From contig CAVSPF010000003.1 in NCBI GenBank assembly GCA_963729995.1, forward strand, positions 1,364,001 through 1,428,000: 64,000 bases of DNA, read 5' to 3'. Each line of letters opens with the position of its first letter. Position 1 is the stretch's first letter. Position numbers and translations under genes: made by a program. The notes under the pieces are model-generated. The model was not told the origin of the DNA, did no database searches, and saw only the letters and a list, made by a program, of their open reading frames with translations. This DNA comes from VRUE01 sp963729995. Lineage in GTDB: Bacteria; Actinomycetota; Thermoleophilia; Solirubrobacterales; 70-9. Shown here in pieces: positions 24,007 to 33,151 of the stretch.

Positions 24007-24320
24007 TTTGAGCCGCCCTTCCCCTCGTCGCCGGCCTTCGGTTTCGGCTTTTTGGAGAACATGCCGAGCATCCGGTCGGTGACCATGAAGCCGCCGACGA
24101 TGTTGATCGTGCCGAAGGCGATCGCGATCGTGCCGATCACGTACTCGAGCGGGTCGTTGGCGACCCCGACGACGATCAGCCCGCCCAGCATGACGATCCC
24201 GTGGATCGCGTTGGTCTGCGACATCAGCGGCGTGTGCAGCGTGGTCGGCACCTTCGAGATCACCTCGAAGCCGACGAACGCGGACAGCACGAAGATCGTC
24301 AGCTCGGTCATCAAGCTCAT
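24003..24320 (-). CDS. pntA2: NAD(P) transhydrogenase alpha subunit, membrane part
   Basis: The 105-residue protein has three membrane helices (LTIFVLSAFVGFEVISKV, NAIHGIVMLGGLIVVGVA, IGTIAIAFGTINIVGGFMV) and a short lysine/glycine tail. It corresponds to the C-terminal third of the single-chain PntA of enterobacteria; the split form is typical of actinobacteria and Rhodospirillum. It overlaps pntB by 4 bases and shares one base with the end of pntA1. Confidence 0.95.
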   Translation of the reverse strand: MSLMTELTIFVLSAFVGFEVISKVPTTLHTPLMSQTNAIHGIVMLGGLIVVGVANDPLEYVIGTIAIAFGTINIVGGFMVTDRMLGMFSKKPKPKAGDEGKGGSK

Positions 24321-25438
24321 TACTTTGCGGCCCTCTCGCTCTTGATCTCGCCGCCGTGGGTGATGCAGGCGGCGGCGATGATGTCGTCCTCGAAGTCGAT
24401 GCTCAGCTCGCCCTCCTCGGAGACCATCAGGCCCAGCAGGTTCTCCAGGTTCTTGGCGTAGAGCTGGGAGGCGGGAGCGGGCATCTCGCTCGGCAGGTTG
24501 CGCGGGCCGATCACCTTGACGCCGCCCTCGACCACCGTCTGCCCGGCCTGCGTCAGCTCGCAGTTGCCGCCGGACTCGGCGGGGAGGTCGACGATCACCG
24601 AGCCGGGCCGCATGCCCCGCACCGCGTCGGCGGTGATCAGCAGCGGCGCCGGGCGGCCCGGGATCGCGGCGGTGGTGACGATCACGTCCTGTTTGGCGGC
24701 GTTCTCGCCCAGCGCTACGCGGACCTGCTCGTTCTCCTCGTCGGTGAGCGGCCGCGCGTAGCCCCCCTCGCCTTCGGCGTCGGGGATGAAGTCGAGCTCC
24801 AGCGGCCGGCCGCCGAGCGATGCGATCTGCTCCCAGGCGGCGCGGCGGATGTCGAAGCCGGTGACGATCGCACCGAGGCGCTTTGCGGTGGCAACCGCCT
24901 GCAGGCCGGCGACGCCGGCGCCGAGCACGAGGACCCTGGCCGGCGGCACGGTGCCGGCGGCCGTGGTCATCATCCCGAAGAAGCGACCCGACTCGCGGAC
25001 GGCGATCAGCGTCGCCGCGTAGCCGGCGGCGGCCGCCTGCGAGGAGAGGGCGTCCATCGCCTGGGCGCGGGTCGTGCGCGGGATCGCCTCCATCGCGAAG
25101 CTCGTCGCTCCCGCCTGCGCCAGCGCCCGGTTGGTCTCAGCCGAGGTCAGGGGCGCCAGGTGCCCGATCAGGACCTGGCCGGAGCTGAGGCGGCCGATGT
25201 CGTCGGTGGAGGGGACGGCGACGCGCAGGACGACGTCCGCACCCCAGGCGGCGTCGGCGCTCGTCAGCTCGGCACCGGCCTCGCTGTACTGGGAGTCCGG
25301 ATGGCCGGCGGCCTCGCCGGCACCCGACTCGACCAGCACCTCGATCTTCTCGTTCCCCTTCAGCGATTTGACCACATCTGGAACGAGCGCCACGCGGCGC
25401 TCGCCATCTGCGGTCTCTTTCGGAACTCCGATCTTCAT
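24320..25438 (-). CDS. pntA1: NAD(P) transhydrogenase alpha subunit, NAD-binding part
   Basis: 372 residues of the alanine dehydrogenase/PNT family: MKIGVPKETADGERRVALVP at the N-terminus, ARVLVLGAGVAGLQAVATAK (NAD-binding loop), PAPLLITADAVRGMRPGSV and VIVDLPAESGGNCELT. It carries the NAD(H) site facing the cytosol. First gene of the pntA1-pntA2-pntB operon, starting at ATG 25438. Confidence 0.96.
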   Translation of the reverse strand: MKIGVPKETADGERRVALVPDVVKSLKGNEKIEVLVESGAGEAAGHPDSQYSEAGAELTSADAAWGADVVLRVAVPSTDDIGRLSSGQVLIGHLAPLTSAETNRALAQAGATSFAMEAIPRTTRAQAMDALSSQAAAAGYAATLIAVRESGRFFGMMTTAAGTVPPARVLVLGAGVAGLQAVATAKRLGAIVTGFDIRRAAWEQIASLGGRPLELDFIPDAEGEGGYARPLTDEENEQVRVALGENAAKQDVIVTTAAIPGRPAPLLITADAVRGMRPGSVIVDLPAESGGNCELTQAGQTVVEGGVKVIGPRNLPSEMPAPASQLYAKNLENLLGLMVSEEGELSIDFEDDIIAAACITHGGEIKSERAAK

Positions 25439-25483
25439 TGCTGCCGGCGCGGGAGCCTATGACAACCGGCCGGGCTCGTGCCG

Positions 25484-26530
25484 TCAGCCCACCAGCGAGG
25501 CGAGGCGATCGATGGTGTGGAGCTGCTCGGCCCGGTCCACGTGGACCGGTGAGACGATGAGTCGATCGATGCCGGCACGGCGGAAGCGCTCGAGCCGCTC
25601 GGAAACCTCCGCCTCCGTGCCCACCAGCGAGGTCGCCTCGACGATCTCATCCGGCATCGCCTCGAAGGCGCCGCCGCGGTCACCGTCCTGGAAGCGGCGC
25701 TGCACCTCGTCGGCGACATCGCCGAAGCCGAAGCGGTGTGCGAGGTCCACGTAGAAGTTCGTCTTGCGGCTGCCCATGCCGCCGAAATAGAGGACGAGCC
25801 CCGCCTTGACGACGCTCTTCGCCGCCTCCTGGTCGCCATCGACCGCCACCTGCAGGGAGGGCGAGACCTCGAGGTCGGACCTCGCCCGGCCGCCCTTGGC
25901 GAACCCCGCCTCGAGATGCTCCCCCCAGGTCTGCTCGAAGGCGTCGACGCTGAAGAAGATCGGGATCCAGCCGTCGGCGATCTCCGCCGCCAGCTCGACC
26001 GATTTGCGGCCGATCGCCCCGAGGAAGACGGGGATGCGGTTGCGCTGCGGATGGAAGTTGAGCTTCAGCGGCTTGCCCTCGCCGCCGGGCAGCGGCAGCT
26101 TGTAGTGCTCGCCGTCGTGCTCGAGCTTCCCCTCGCGAGCGACGATCTCGCGGACCACTTCGACGTACTCGCGGGTGCGCCCCCAGGGCTTCGCGTAGGG
26201 AACCCCATACCAGCCTTCGGAGACCTGCGGGCCAGACGGGCCGAAGCCGAAGATGAAGCGCCCCCCGGAGAGCCTGTCGATCGTGGCGCCGGCCATCGCC
26301 GCCGCGGCGGGCGGGCGGGCGGGCACCTGCATGATCGCCGCGCCGAGGTTGATCGTCTTGGTCTGCGCGGCAAGCCAGGCGAGGACGCTGACCACGTCGG
26401 AGCCATAGGACTCGGCCGCCCAGACGGACTCGAAGCCGGCGCGCTCGGCCGCCTGCACCACCTCGACCGCCTCCTCCCCGGCGGGACCGATCCCCCAATA
26501 GCCGAGGTTTAGCCCTAGCTTCAGCGCCAT
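25484..26530 (-). CDS. LLM-class F420-dependent oxidoreductase
   Basis: The 348-residue TIM-barrel protein has LGYWGIGPAGEEAVEVVQAA, ESVWAAESYGSDVVSVLAWL, GAAIMQVPARPPAAAAMAGA and GRFIFGFGPSGPQVSEGWYG, the pattern of luciferase-like F420 enzymes. Substrate unknown. F420 usage would fit an actinobacterium, though no F420 gene is in the window. It lies 45 bases upstream of pntA1 on the same strand and divergently from the P-type ATPase, with 15 bases between starts. Confidence 0.9.
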   Translation of the reverse strand: MALKLGLNLGYWGIGPAGEEAVEVVQAAERAGFESVWAAESYGSDVVSVLAWLAAQTKTINLGAAIMQVPARPPAAAAMAGATIDRLSGGRFIFGFGPSGPQVSEGWYGVPYAKPWGRTREYVEVVREIVAREGKLEHDGEHYKLPLPGGEGKPLKLNFHPQRNRIPVFLGAIGRKSVELAAEIADGWIPIFFSVDAFEQTWGEHLEAGFAKGGRARSDLEVSPSLQVAVDGDQEAAKSVVKAGLVLYFGGMGSRKTNFYVDLAHRFGFGDVADEVQRRFQDGDRGGAFEAMPDEIVEATSLVGTEAEVSERLERFRRAGIDRLIVSPVHVDRAEQLHTIDRLASLVG

Positions 26531-26545
26531 CCGGCTCGGACTCTA

Positions 26546-28954
26546 TTGAATGTCCCCCACATGACCGACGCTGCAATCGAGCAGGGCCTGACCGCCGCCG
26601 ACGCCGACGCGCGGCTGCGCAAGCTCGGCCCACCGGCCGAGAGCTCGTCGCGCTCGGTCTCCAGCATCGTCGCCGGGAACGTCTTCACGCTGTTCAACGC
26701 GATCATCGGCGTCTTCTTCGTGCTGATGCTCCTGCTGGGGCTGTTCGCCGACTCGATCTTCGGCCTGATCGCGATCGTCAACTCCTACATCGGGATCCGC
26801 CAGGAGCTGAACGCAAAGCGGACGCTGGACGAGCTGGCGGTCCTGGTGGCGCCCCACGCGAAGGCGGTCCGCGATGGTGAGGTCCTCAAGCTGCTCGCCG
26901 AGGAGATCGTGCCCGGGGACATCGTCAAGGTGGAACCCGGCGATCAGCTGGTCGCCGACGGCGAGGTGATCCGCAGCCGCGGGATGACCCTGGACGAGTC
27001 GATGCTGACCGGTGAGGCCGACGGGGTGCGCAGGGTGCTCGGCGAGCGGGTGCTCTCGGGCTCCTACTGCATCTCCGGCTCCGGCTACTACAAGGTCGAC
27101 GCGGTGCGAGAGGAGAGCTATGCGGGGCGGCTCGCCGGTGAGGCGAGGACCTTCCGCCACCCGCCCTCGCCACTCCAGTGGGAGGTGAACCGCGTGATCG
27201 TGGCCTGCACCTACGTGATGGTGCCGCTGGCGGCGATCCTGCTCCTGACCTTCCAGCTGCGCCACACCGACCTGGTCAACGCCGCCCAGACGGCGACTGC
27301 CGGGCTGGTGACGCTGATCCCCGAGGGGCTGGTGCTGCTGATGAGCGTCACCTTCGCGGTGGCGGCGGTGCGCCTGGCCCGCAAGAACACGCTCATTCAA
27401 CAGATGAGCGCCACCGAGAGCCTCGCCGCGGTCGACACGATCTGCGTCGACAAGACCGGGACGCTGACCGACGGCGAGCTGCGGCTGATGGGCATCGAGG
27501 TTGCCGACGGGGTCGATCCGGAAGCGGCACAGGCAGCTCTGGGGCAGTTCGCGGCCAGCGCCGGGGACCGCAACCGCACACTGGCGACGATCGCCGCGAG
27601 ATTTCCCGCCAAGCCCGCGCGGGTCGGTGGCGAAGTGCCGTTCTCCTCCGCCTGGAAGTGGAGTGGGCTGCGGATCGGCCGCAGCAGCTACGTGCTCGGC
27701 GCACCCGACGTGCTGGGGCGAGCCGGGGCGCTGACGCTGCCGCCGGGGCTCGCGCACAAGCTGGAGGAGGAAACCGCGGCGGGGCGCCGCGTCGTTGCCT
27801 TCGGCGAGTCCAACGAGGCGCTTCCCGCCGAGCCCTCCGGCGAGGCGCCGCCGCAACTGACGGCGCTGGCGCTGGTCGTCTTGGAGGAGACGCTGCGGCC
27901 CGACGCCGCCGAGACGATCGCCTTCATCCGCAAGGAGAACATCGACCTGAAGCTGATCTCCGGCGACGCCAGAGCCACCGTGACCGCCGTCGCGTACGCG
28001 GTCGGCGTGCCGGCCGACGCCGGGGTCATCGAGGGCTCGGAGCTGCCCGATGACCCGGAGGCGCTCGCCGAGGCGGCGCGGCGCAACACGATCTTCTGCC
28101 GGATCGCGCCCGAGCAGAAGAAGGCGCTGGTCGAGGCGCTGCGGGAGTCCGGGCGCTACACGGCGATGATCGGCGACGGGGTCAACGACGTGCCCGCCCT
28201 GAAGCAGGCGCGACTGGCGGTGGCGATGGGGTCGGGTGCGCAGGTGACCAAGGGGATCGCCGACGTCGTGCTGCTCGAGGACGAGTTCTCGCGGCTGCCC
28301 GAGGCGGTGGCCGAGGGGCGCCGGATCGCCCGCAACATCCACCGGCTGGGACGCCTCTACCTGACCAAGACGATCTACGCGGCGGCACTGATCCTGCTCG
28401 TCGCCGTGCCGGGGTTCGCGTTCCCCTTCCTGCCCCGGCACCTGACCCTGGCGGCCTTCCTGACGATCGGCATCCCCTCCTTCGTGCTGGCGCTGGCGCC
28501 CTCGGACGGGCCGCTCTACCGCGGGCGCCTGCTGCGCGCGCTGGCCGCCTTCGCGGTGCCCGCGGGGCTGGCGACGGCGCTCGGCTCGATCCTCTCCTTC
28601 TTCCTCGTCGACACCGTCTTCGGCGGCACGCTCGAAGCCGGCCGCACCGCGGCGACGACGACGCTGATCGTGCTCGGGCTCTCGTTCGTGCTGCTGCTGG
28701 AGCGCGGCCCCGGGCGCGAGCACATCGCGATCCAGAGCTACATGCTCGCTCTGGTCGCCGGGCTCGGGGCGCTGTACGCGCTCATCCTCGCCGCGGCGCC
28801 CGTCCGCAGCTTCTTCGAAATGGCCCTGCTCAGCGCCAGCCAGTGGTTCCTGGCGCTGCTCTGCGCCGCCGTCGGCCTGACGATCGCCAGCGTGCTCTGG
28901 CGGCTGCCGCAGATCGAGCGCCTGGAGGCCCCGGTCGAGCCCGACTCCCGCTGA
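26546..28954 (+). CDS. CtpE-like P-type cation ATPase
   Basis: 802 residues with actuator motif SMLTGEADGVRR, phosphorylation motif CVDKTGTLTDGEL, KWSGLRIGRSSYVLGAPDV (nucleotide domain) and MIGDGVNDVPALKQARLAVA. Ten or so membrane helices; the PEGLVLL helix carries the central ion-site proline-glutamate. Order and length follow mycobacterial CtpE, a calcium-type uptake or efflux ATPase needed for envelope integrity. No N-terminal metal-binding domain, so copper or zinc is unlikely. The initiation site overlaps the divergent LLM gene's promoter region. Confidence 0.92.
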   Translation: MNVPHMTDAAIEQGLTAADADARLRKLGPPAESSSRSVSSIVAGNVFTLFNAIIGVFFVLMLLLGLFADSIFGLIAIVNSYIGIRQELNAKRTLDELAVLVAPHAKAVRDGEVLKLLAEEIVPGDIVKVEPGDQLVADGEVIRSRGMTLDESMLTGEADGVRRVLGERVLSGSYCISGSGYYKVDAVREESYAGRLAGEARTFRHPPSPLQWEVNRVIVACTYVMVPLAAILLLTFQLRHTDLVNAAQTATAGLVTLIPEGLVLLMSVTFAVAAVRLARKNTLIQQMSATESLAAVDTICVDKTGTLTDGELRLMGIEVADGVDPEAAQAALGQFAASAGDRNRTLATIAARFPAKPARVGGEVPFSSAWKWSGLRIGRSSYVLGAPDVLGRAGALTLPPGLAHKLEEETAAGRRVVAFGESNEALPAEPSGEAPPQLTALALVVLEETLRPDAAETIAFIRKENIDLKLISGDARATVTAVAYAVGVPADAGVIEGSELPDDPEALAEAARRNTIFCRIAPEQKKALVEALRESGRYTAMIGDGVNDVPALKQARLAVAMGSGAQVTKGIADVVLLEDEFSRLPEAVAEGRRIARNIHRLGRLYLTKTIYAAALILLVAVPGFAFPFLPRHLTLAAFLTIGIPSFVLALAPSDGPLYRGRLLRALAAFAVPAGLATALGSILSFFLVDTVFGGTLEAGRTAATTTLIVLGLSFVLLLERGPGREHIAIQSYMLALVAGLGALYALILAAAPVRSFFEMALLSASQWFLALLCAAVGLTIASVLWRLPQIERLEAPVEPDSR

Positions 28955-29071
28955 CCTTCCTCCCTGCCCCGAGCCCGGCGGCGCCTGGCCTCCGTCGTGC
29001 CCAGCCGACTCCGACCGCAATTTTCGCTCTAATCGGTAAGAAATCGGCTCAATCCTGCCGATAAACGTCCC

Positions 29072-30532
29072 ATGCGCAGCGCCGCAGAGCGCACGCTCAG
29101 ACCTGCACTGGCAACCGTCCGCGTGTGGCGGCGCCAGGGCGTGCCCCGCGGCGTGACCCTGGCGGTCGCCGGGCTGCTCTTCGCGGTGATCCTCGCGCTG
29201 TGGAACGGCACCGCCGACACCCGCGCTGAGATCTCCATGCTGTTCGTGCTGCCGATCGCGCTGTGCGCGATGGCGTTCGGCGCGCTGGGCGGCCTGCTCG
29301 CGGGCGGCTTCGCAGTCACGCTTGTGCTCGGTTGGAACGTGGGGACGGACGCGGACCTCGGACCGGTCGGCGTCGCCACCCGCAGCCTGGTGTTCCTGCT
29401 CCTGGGCGGGATGCTGGGCCGCTTCGTCGACGTGCGCCAGAAGCTCGCCAAGCGCGGCAGGCGCTACTACGAGCTGTCGCGCGATCTGCTCTGCACCGCG
29501 AACTTCGACGGGTACTTCGAGTGGGTGAACCCAGCCTGGGAGGCAACGCTGGGCTACACCCGAGCGGAACTTCTGTCGCGACCGTTCGTCGAGTTCGTCC
29601 ATCCCGACGAACGCGACGACACACAGGGCGAGACGGATCGGCTCGCCGGTGAGCGCCCCGGCACGCACCTGTTCCGCAATCGCTACCGGACCGCCGACGG
29701 CTCCTACCGGTGGCTCGAATGGAACACTCGCGTCGTGGCCGAGGAGCGTCGCTTTTACGCGGCGGCACGCGACATCACGATGCAGAAGGAAGCGGAGGAA
29801 ACGCTGGACAACCAGGCCATGAGGCTTGAGGTGATGGTTCGCGAGCGCACGATGGCGCTGGAGGAGTCGCGGCTCGAGACGCTGCAGCGGCTGGCGCTGG
29901 CAGCCGAGTATCGCGACGACGCCACCCAGGAGCACACCGAACGGGTCGGCCGCAACGCGGCGCTGATCGCGCTTCAGCTCGGGCTCCCGGAGGAGACGGT
30001 CGCGCTGGTTCGCCAGGCTGCGCCGCTGCACGACATCGGCAAGGTCGGGGTCCCGGACTCGATCCTGCTTAAACCGGGCAGGCTCTCTCCCCGGGAGTCC
30101 GAGCGGATGCAGGCGCACACGATCATCGGCGCCAGGATCCTCTCCAACCCCAAGTTCGCGATCCTGCGGATGGCCGAGTCGATCGCGCTCACCCATCACG
30201 AGCGCTGGGACGGCGCCGGGTACCCGGCGGGCTTGCGCGGGAAGGAGATCCCGCTGAGCGGCCGGATCGTCGCCGTCGCCGACGTCTTTGACGCGCTGAC
30301 CCACGAACGCCTGTACAAGCCCGCCTGGCCGATCGAGCAGGCCGTCGCGGAGATCGAGCGGCTCGGCGGCCACCACTTCGAGCCGCGGATCGTGGGGGCC
30401 TTCGTGGAGCTCGACCATGAGCGCCTGCTGGAGCCCGTTGCGCGCTACGACCTCGAGTTGCCCTCGCCGCCGCTCGTGGCGCCGGCGGAAAGCCCCCTGC
30501 GGGCCACTCCAGGCCAACGACTGTCGAGTTGA
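29072..30532 (+). CDS. Membrane PAS/HD-GYP phosphodiesterase
   Basis: 486 residues: three or four N-terminal membrane helices (about 28-115), a PAS domain (about 130-250; NFDGYFEWVNPAWEATLGYT), a short coil and an HD-GYP domain from about 270. The domain keeps EHTERVGRNAALIA, LHDIGKVGVPDSILLKPG and THHERWDGAGYPAGLRGKEI, VAVADVFDALT, i.e. the HD and GYP metal and ligand residues. It should degrade cyclic di-GMP (or a related dinucleotide) in response to a signal sensed at the membrane. Confidence 0.92.
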   Translation: MRSAAERTLRPALATVRVWRRQGVPRGVTLAVAGLLFAVILALWNGTADTRAEISMLFVLPIALCAMAFGALGGLLAGGFAVTLVLGWNVGTDADLGPVGVATRSLVFLLLGGMLGRFVDVRQKLAKRGRRYYELSRDLLCTANFDGYFEWVNPAWEATLGYTRAELLSRPFVEFVHPDERDDTQGETDRLAGERPGTHLFRNRYRTADGSYRWLEWNTRVVAEERRFYAAARDITMQKEAEETLDNQAMRLEVMVRERTMALEESRLETLQRLALAAEYRDDATQEHTERVGRNAALIALQLGLPEETVALVRQAAPLHDIGKVGVPDSILLKPGRLSPRESERMQAHTIIGARILSNPKFAILRMAESIALTHHERWDGAGYPAGLRGKEIPLSGRIVAVADVFDALTHERLYKPAWPIEQAVAEIERLGGHHFEPRIVGAFVELDHERLLEPVARYDLELPSPPLVAPAESPLRATPGQRLSS

Positions 30533-30564
30533 TGACCCCATAGGGTCATAAAGTCGACAGTCGT
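30517..30564. terminator. Bidirectional terminator
   Basis: A nested inverted repeat: ACGACTGTCGA (30517-30527) with TCGACAGTCGT (30554-30564), and inside it ATGACCC with GGGTCAT. It includes the HD-GYP stop codon and lies between convergent genes, so it can end both transcripts. Confidence 0.75.
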
Positions 30565-30590
30565 CGACAGTCCGCCCGCGGCCAGGAAGG

Positions 30591-31049
30591 TCAGGCGGCC
30601 TCGGGGGAGAGAACGAACTGGGTGACGATCAGGTTGGCGGCCAGGCGCGGCTCCTCGCCCTCTCGCCGGCGCTCCATCTTCACCTCGACCACCACCGTGC
30701 TGCGGCCGGCGTGCAGCGGCTCCCCGACCGCGACGATCTCGTCGCCGGGCAACCCGGCCGAGAAGACGTTCAGCTTCAGCTCGATCGTCGTGAAGTTGTG
30801 GCCCGCGGGAATGTTGCGGAAGGTCACCCAGGCGGCGACGGTGTCACCGAGCGCCGTCCAGACCCCTCCGTGCACGTAGCCGCCCGGGTGCAGGTGGCGC
30901 CGGTCGACGACGATCCTCCCACTGGCGTGGGCGTCCTCGATCTCGAGCGGCTCGATCCCGAGATGGCCGGGAAAGCTGTCGCCGAGGAAGGCCTTGACGT
31001 TCTCCGGCGTGAACAGCGAGCGGTGGTCGATGGTCGGGCCCTCGCTCAT
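30591..31049 (-). CDS. PaaI-type hotdog thioesterase
   Basis: 152 residues with the hotdog-fold pattern PGHLGIEPLEIEDAHASGRI, HLHPGGYVHGGVWTALGDTV and NFTTIELKLNVFSAGLPGDE. The PGGYVHGG segment is the catalytic loop of the 4HBT/PaaI group, which hydrolyses acyl-CoA thioesters. It lies 14 bases downstream of an enoyl-CoA hydratase on the same strand, so it is probably part of the same acyl-CoA pathway. Confidence 0.9.
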   Translation of the reverse strand: MSEGPTIDHRSLFTPENVKAFLGDSFPGHLGIEPLEIEDAHASGRIVVDRRHLHPGGYVHGGVWTALGDTVAAWVTFRNIPAGHNFTTIELKLNVFSAGLPGDEIVAVGEPLHAGRSTVVVEVKMERRREGEEPRLAANLIVTQFVLSPEAA

Positions 31050-31063
31050 CTCGGCGCGGAACC

Positions 31064-31978
31064 CTACTCGACGCCGAAGCCGTGCAGGCCATGGTCGCCG
31101 AACGGCTCGTCACGCTCCCGAACCGCCTCCTTGAACCCGGACTCGGCGGCGCGCCGCACGAAACCGTGCCCCTCCTCGGTGTGGCGGGCGATCCCGTCGA
31201 AGAACGTCCCGAGCAGCTGCGTCTGCTGGAGGCCCTGCGCGTAGAGCGACTGGTTGACCAGCATCTTCATCATCACCAGCTGGTTGACCGGCAACCGGGC
31301 GACGCGCTCCAGCAGGCGCTCGAAGCGCGCGTCCAGCTCCCCGGCCGGAGCCGCCTCGGTGGCGAGTCCCCACTCCACCGCCTGCTCGCCGGTCAGCGAG
31401 TCGCCGGTCAGCAGCAGCCGCTTGGCCCGCATGGCGCCGACCCGCGCGGCCCAGAGCGCCGTCGTCGGCGAGCCCCAGACGCGCGCCGGCGGATAGCCGA
31501 TCTTGGCGTCGGAGGCGATCACGAGGAGGTCCGAGCAGAGAGCCATGTCGGTGCCGCCCGCCACGCAGTAGCCGTGGACCTTGCAGATCACCGGCTTCTC
31601 GGAATGGAAGAGGCTCATGAAGCCGCGCACGTTGCGCCACATGAACTGGAAGTCGGTCACGGGGTCCCAGTTGGAGCCGGGCGCATGGTTGGCAGCGATC
31701 GTCGCCGGGTCCGTTGGCGAGCCCGGCAGGGTCTCGACGCCGTCCAGCTCCTCCATTCGCCCCTCGGCCGAGGCGACCAGGTCATAGCCGCCGCAGAAGC
31801 CGCTGCCGTTCCCGGCCAGGGCGATCGCGTGCACCGCGGGGTCGAGGTTGGCGCGCTCGACGCAGGCGGCGATCTCTGCCGGCATCCGGGGAGTGATCCC
31901 GTTGCCGCGCTCGGGCCGGTTCAGCGTGATCCGGGCGACCCGATCGCTGCTCTCGTAGGTCAGCGTCTCGAGTCGCAT
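31064..31978 (-). CDS. Enoyl-CoA hydratase/isomerase family protein
   Basis: A 304-residue crotonase: RVARITLNRPERGNGI, HAIALAGNGSGFCGGYDLVA (oxyanion hole), KVHGYCVAGGTDMALCSDLL (second oxyanion glycine) and AKIGYPPARVWGSPTTALWA. I start at ATG 31978, seven bases after GGAG; the frame runs open to 33082, but that is antisense to the IS transposase and not coding. Before the IS insertion it lay about 10 bases after the thiolase stop, in one operon. Confidence 0.92.
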   Translation of the reverse strand: MRLETLTYESSDRVARITLNRPERGNGITPRMPAEIAACVERANLDPAVHAIALAGNGSGFCGGYDLVASAEGRMEELDGVETLPGSPTDPATIAANHAPGSNWDPVTDFQFMWRNVRGFMSLFHSEKPVICKVHGYCVAGGTDMALCSDLLVIASDAKIGYPPARVWGSPTTALWAARVGAMRAKRLLLTGDSLTGEQAVEWGLATEAAPAGELDARFERLLERVARLPVNQLVMMKMLVNQSLYAQGLQQTQLLGTFFDGIARHTEEGHGFVRRAAESGFKEAVRERDEPFGDHGLHGFGVE

Positions 31979-31989
31979 CGCCCAGCTCC

Positions 31990-33150
31990 TAGTGACCTGA
32001 GTCGTTAGTTCACAGGCATATCTCCATCGCCGTCGAAGTCGTCGCCATCGCAAGCGACGATGGGAGGCCTCATGCCCCGACGTGTGGATGTCGAGCTCAG
32101 CGAGGAGGAGCGAGAGGTGCTCGAGCGCTGGGCCAGGCGCCCGAAGAGCGCCCAGGCTCTGGCGCTGCGCTGCCGGATCGTGTTGGCGGCGGCCGACGGC
32201 GAGCAAAGCAAGGAGATCGCGGCTCGGCTGGGCTGCAGCACACAGACGGTGGGGCGCTGGAGAGGACGCTTCGCCAAGCGCGGCCTCGACGGCCTGCACG
32301 ACGAGCCGCGCCCGGGCAAGCCACGGCAGATCACCGACGAGGACGTCGAGCGAGTGATCGTCAAGACGCTGGAGGAGCAGCCCTCCAACGCGACCCACTG
32401 GTCGACCCGCCAAATGGCAGCCGCCACCGGGATGAGCCAGACCGCGATCAGCCGGATCTGGCGCGCCTTCGGGCTGAAGCCCCACCGCGCCGAGCACTTC
32501 AAGCTCTCGCCCGACCCGCAGTTCGTCGACAAGGTGAGAGACATCGTCGGGCTCTACCTCAACCCGCCCGAGGCGGCGGTGGTGCTCTGCGTCGATGAGA
32601 AGTCCCAGATCCAGGCCCTCGAGCGCTCCTCGCCGATCCTGCCACTGATGCCGGGCGTGCCCGAGCGCCACACCCACGACTACGTGCGCAACGGCACCAC
32701 GAACCTCTACGCCGCGCTCGACCTCGCCTCCGGTCAGGTGATCGCCGAGATGACTCCCAGGCATCGCGCCGATGAGTTCCGCCGGTTCCTCAACCTGATC
32801 GAGCACTCGGTGCCAGAGGGCCTCGACGTCCATGTCGTGCTCGACAACTCCTCGACCCATAAGACGCCCTCGATCCAGCGCTGGCTGCAGCGCCACCCGC
32901 GCTTCACCTTGCACTTCACACCCACCTACAGCTCCTGGCTGAACCTCGTCGAGCGCTGGTTCGCCGAGCTGACCACGAAGTGGATCAAGCGCGGCTCCCA
33001 TCGCTCGGTCCGCGACCTCGTCGCCTCGATCCGCACCTGGATCGCCAACTGGAACGACGAACCCAAGCCCTATGTCTGGCACAAGAGCGCAGACGAGATC
33101 CTCGACAGCCTCGCCTCCTACTGCCAGCGGATCAACGACTCAGGTCACTA
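31990..33150 (+). mobile_element. IS630-family insertion sequence
   Basis: An element of 1157 bases (31992-33148) flanked by a duplicated TA (31990-31991 and 33149-33150), the target of IS630/Tc1-mariner elements. The ends are inverted: GTGACCTGAGTCGTT is exact for 15 bases, with partial pairing for about 12 more. It holds one full-length transposase. The site is the junction of the thiolase stop and the hydratase ribosome site; both genes stay intact, but the operon is split. Confidence 0.93.
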
Positions 33151-33151
33151 G
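32072..33151 (+). CDS. IS630-family transposase
   Basis: 359 residues from ATG 32072, preceded by GGGAGG at five bases. The N-terminus has two helix-turn-helix units (SKEIAARLGCSTQTVGRWR and TRQMAAATGMSQTAISRIW). The catalytic DDE triad is in AAVVLCVDEKSQIQAL, DVHVVLDNSSTHKT and SWLNLVERWFAELT, as in IS630. The stop TAG is made of the duplicated target TA plus the first flanking G, so the element itself carries no stop codon. It appears intact and may be active. Confidence 0.95.
   Translation: MPRRVDVELSEEEREVLERWARRPKSAQALALRCRIVLAAADGEQSKEIAARLGCSTQTVGRWRGRFAKRGLDGLHDEPRPGKPRQITDEDVERVIVKTLEEQPSNATHWSTRQMAAATGMSQTAISRIWRAFGLKPHRAEHFKLSPDPQFVDKVRDIVGLYLNPPEAAVVLCVDEKSQIQALERSSPILPLMPGVPERHTHDYVRNGTTNLYAALDLASGQVIAEMTPRHRADEFRRFLNLIEHSVPEGLDVHVVLDNSSTHKTPSIQRWLQRHPRFTLHFTPTYSSWLNLVERWFAELTTKWIKRGSHRSVRDLVASIRTWIANWNDEPKPYVWHKSADEILDSLASYCQRINDSGH

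Noticed and set aside
26543..30541. 1332-residue open frame on the minus strand
   Set aside because: It is antisense to the P-type ATPase and HD-GYP genes, is Arg/Gln/His-rich and has no domain signature; a shadow of high GC3.
31979..33082. N-terminal extension of the enoyl-CoA hydratase
   Set aside because: It is antisense to the IS630 transposase; the crotonase fold begins right at ATG 31978 with a ribosome site.
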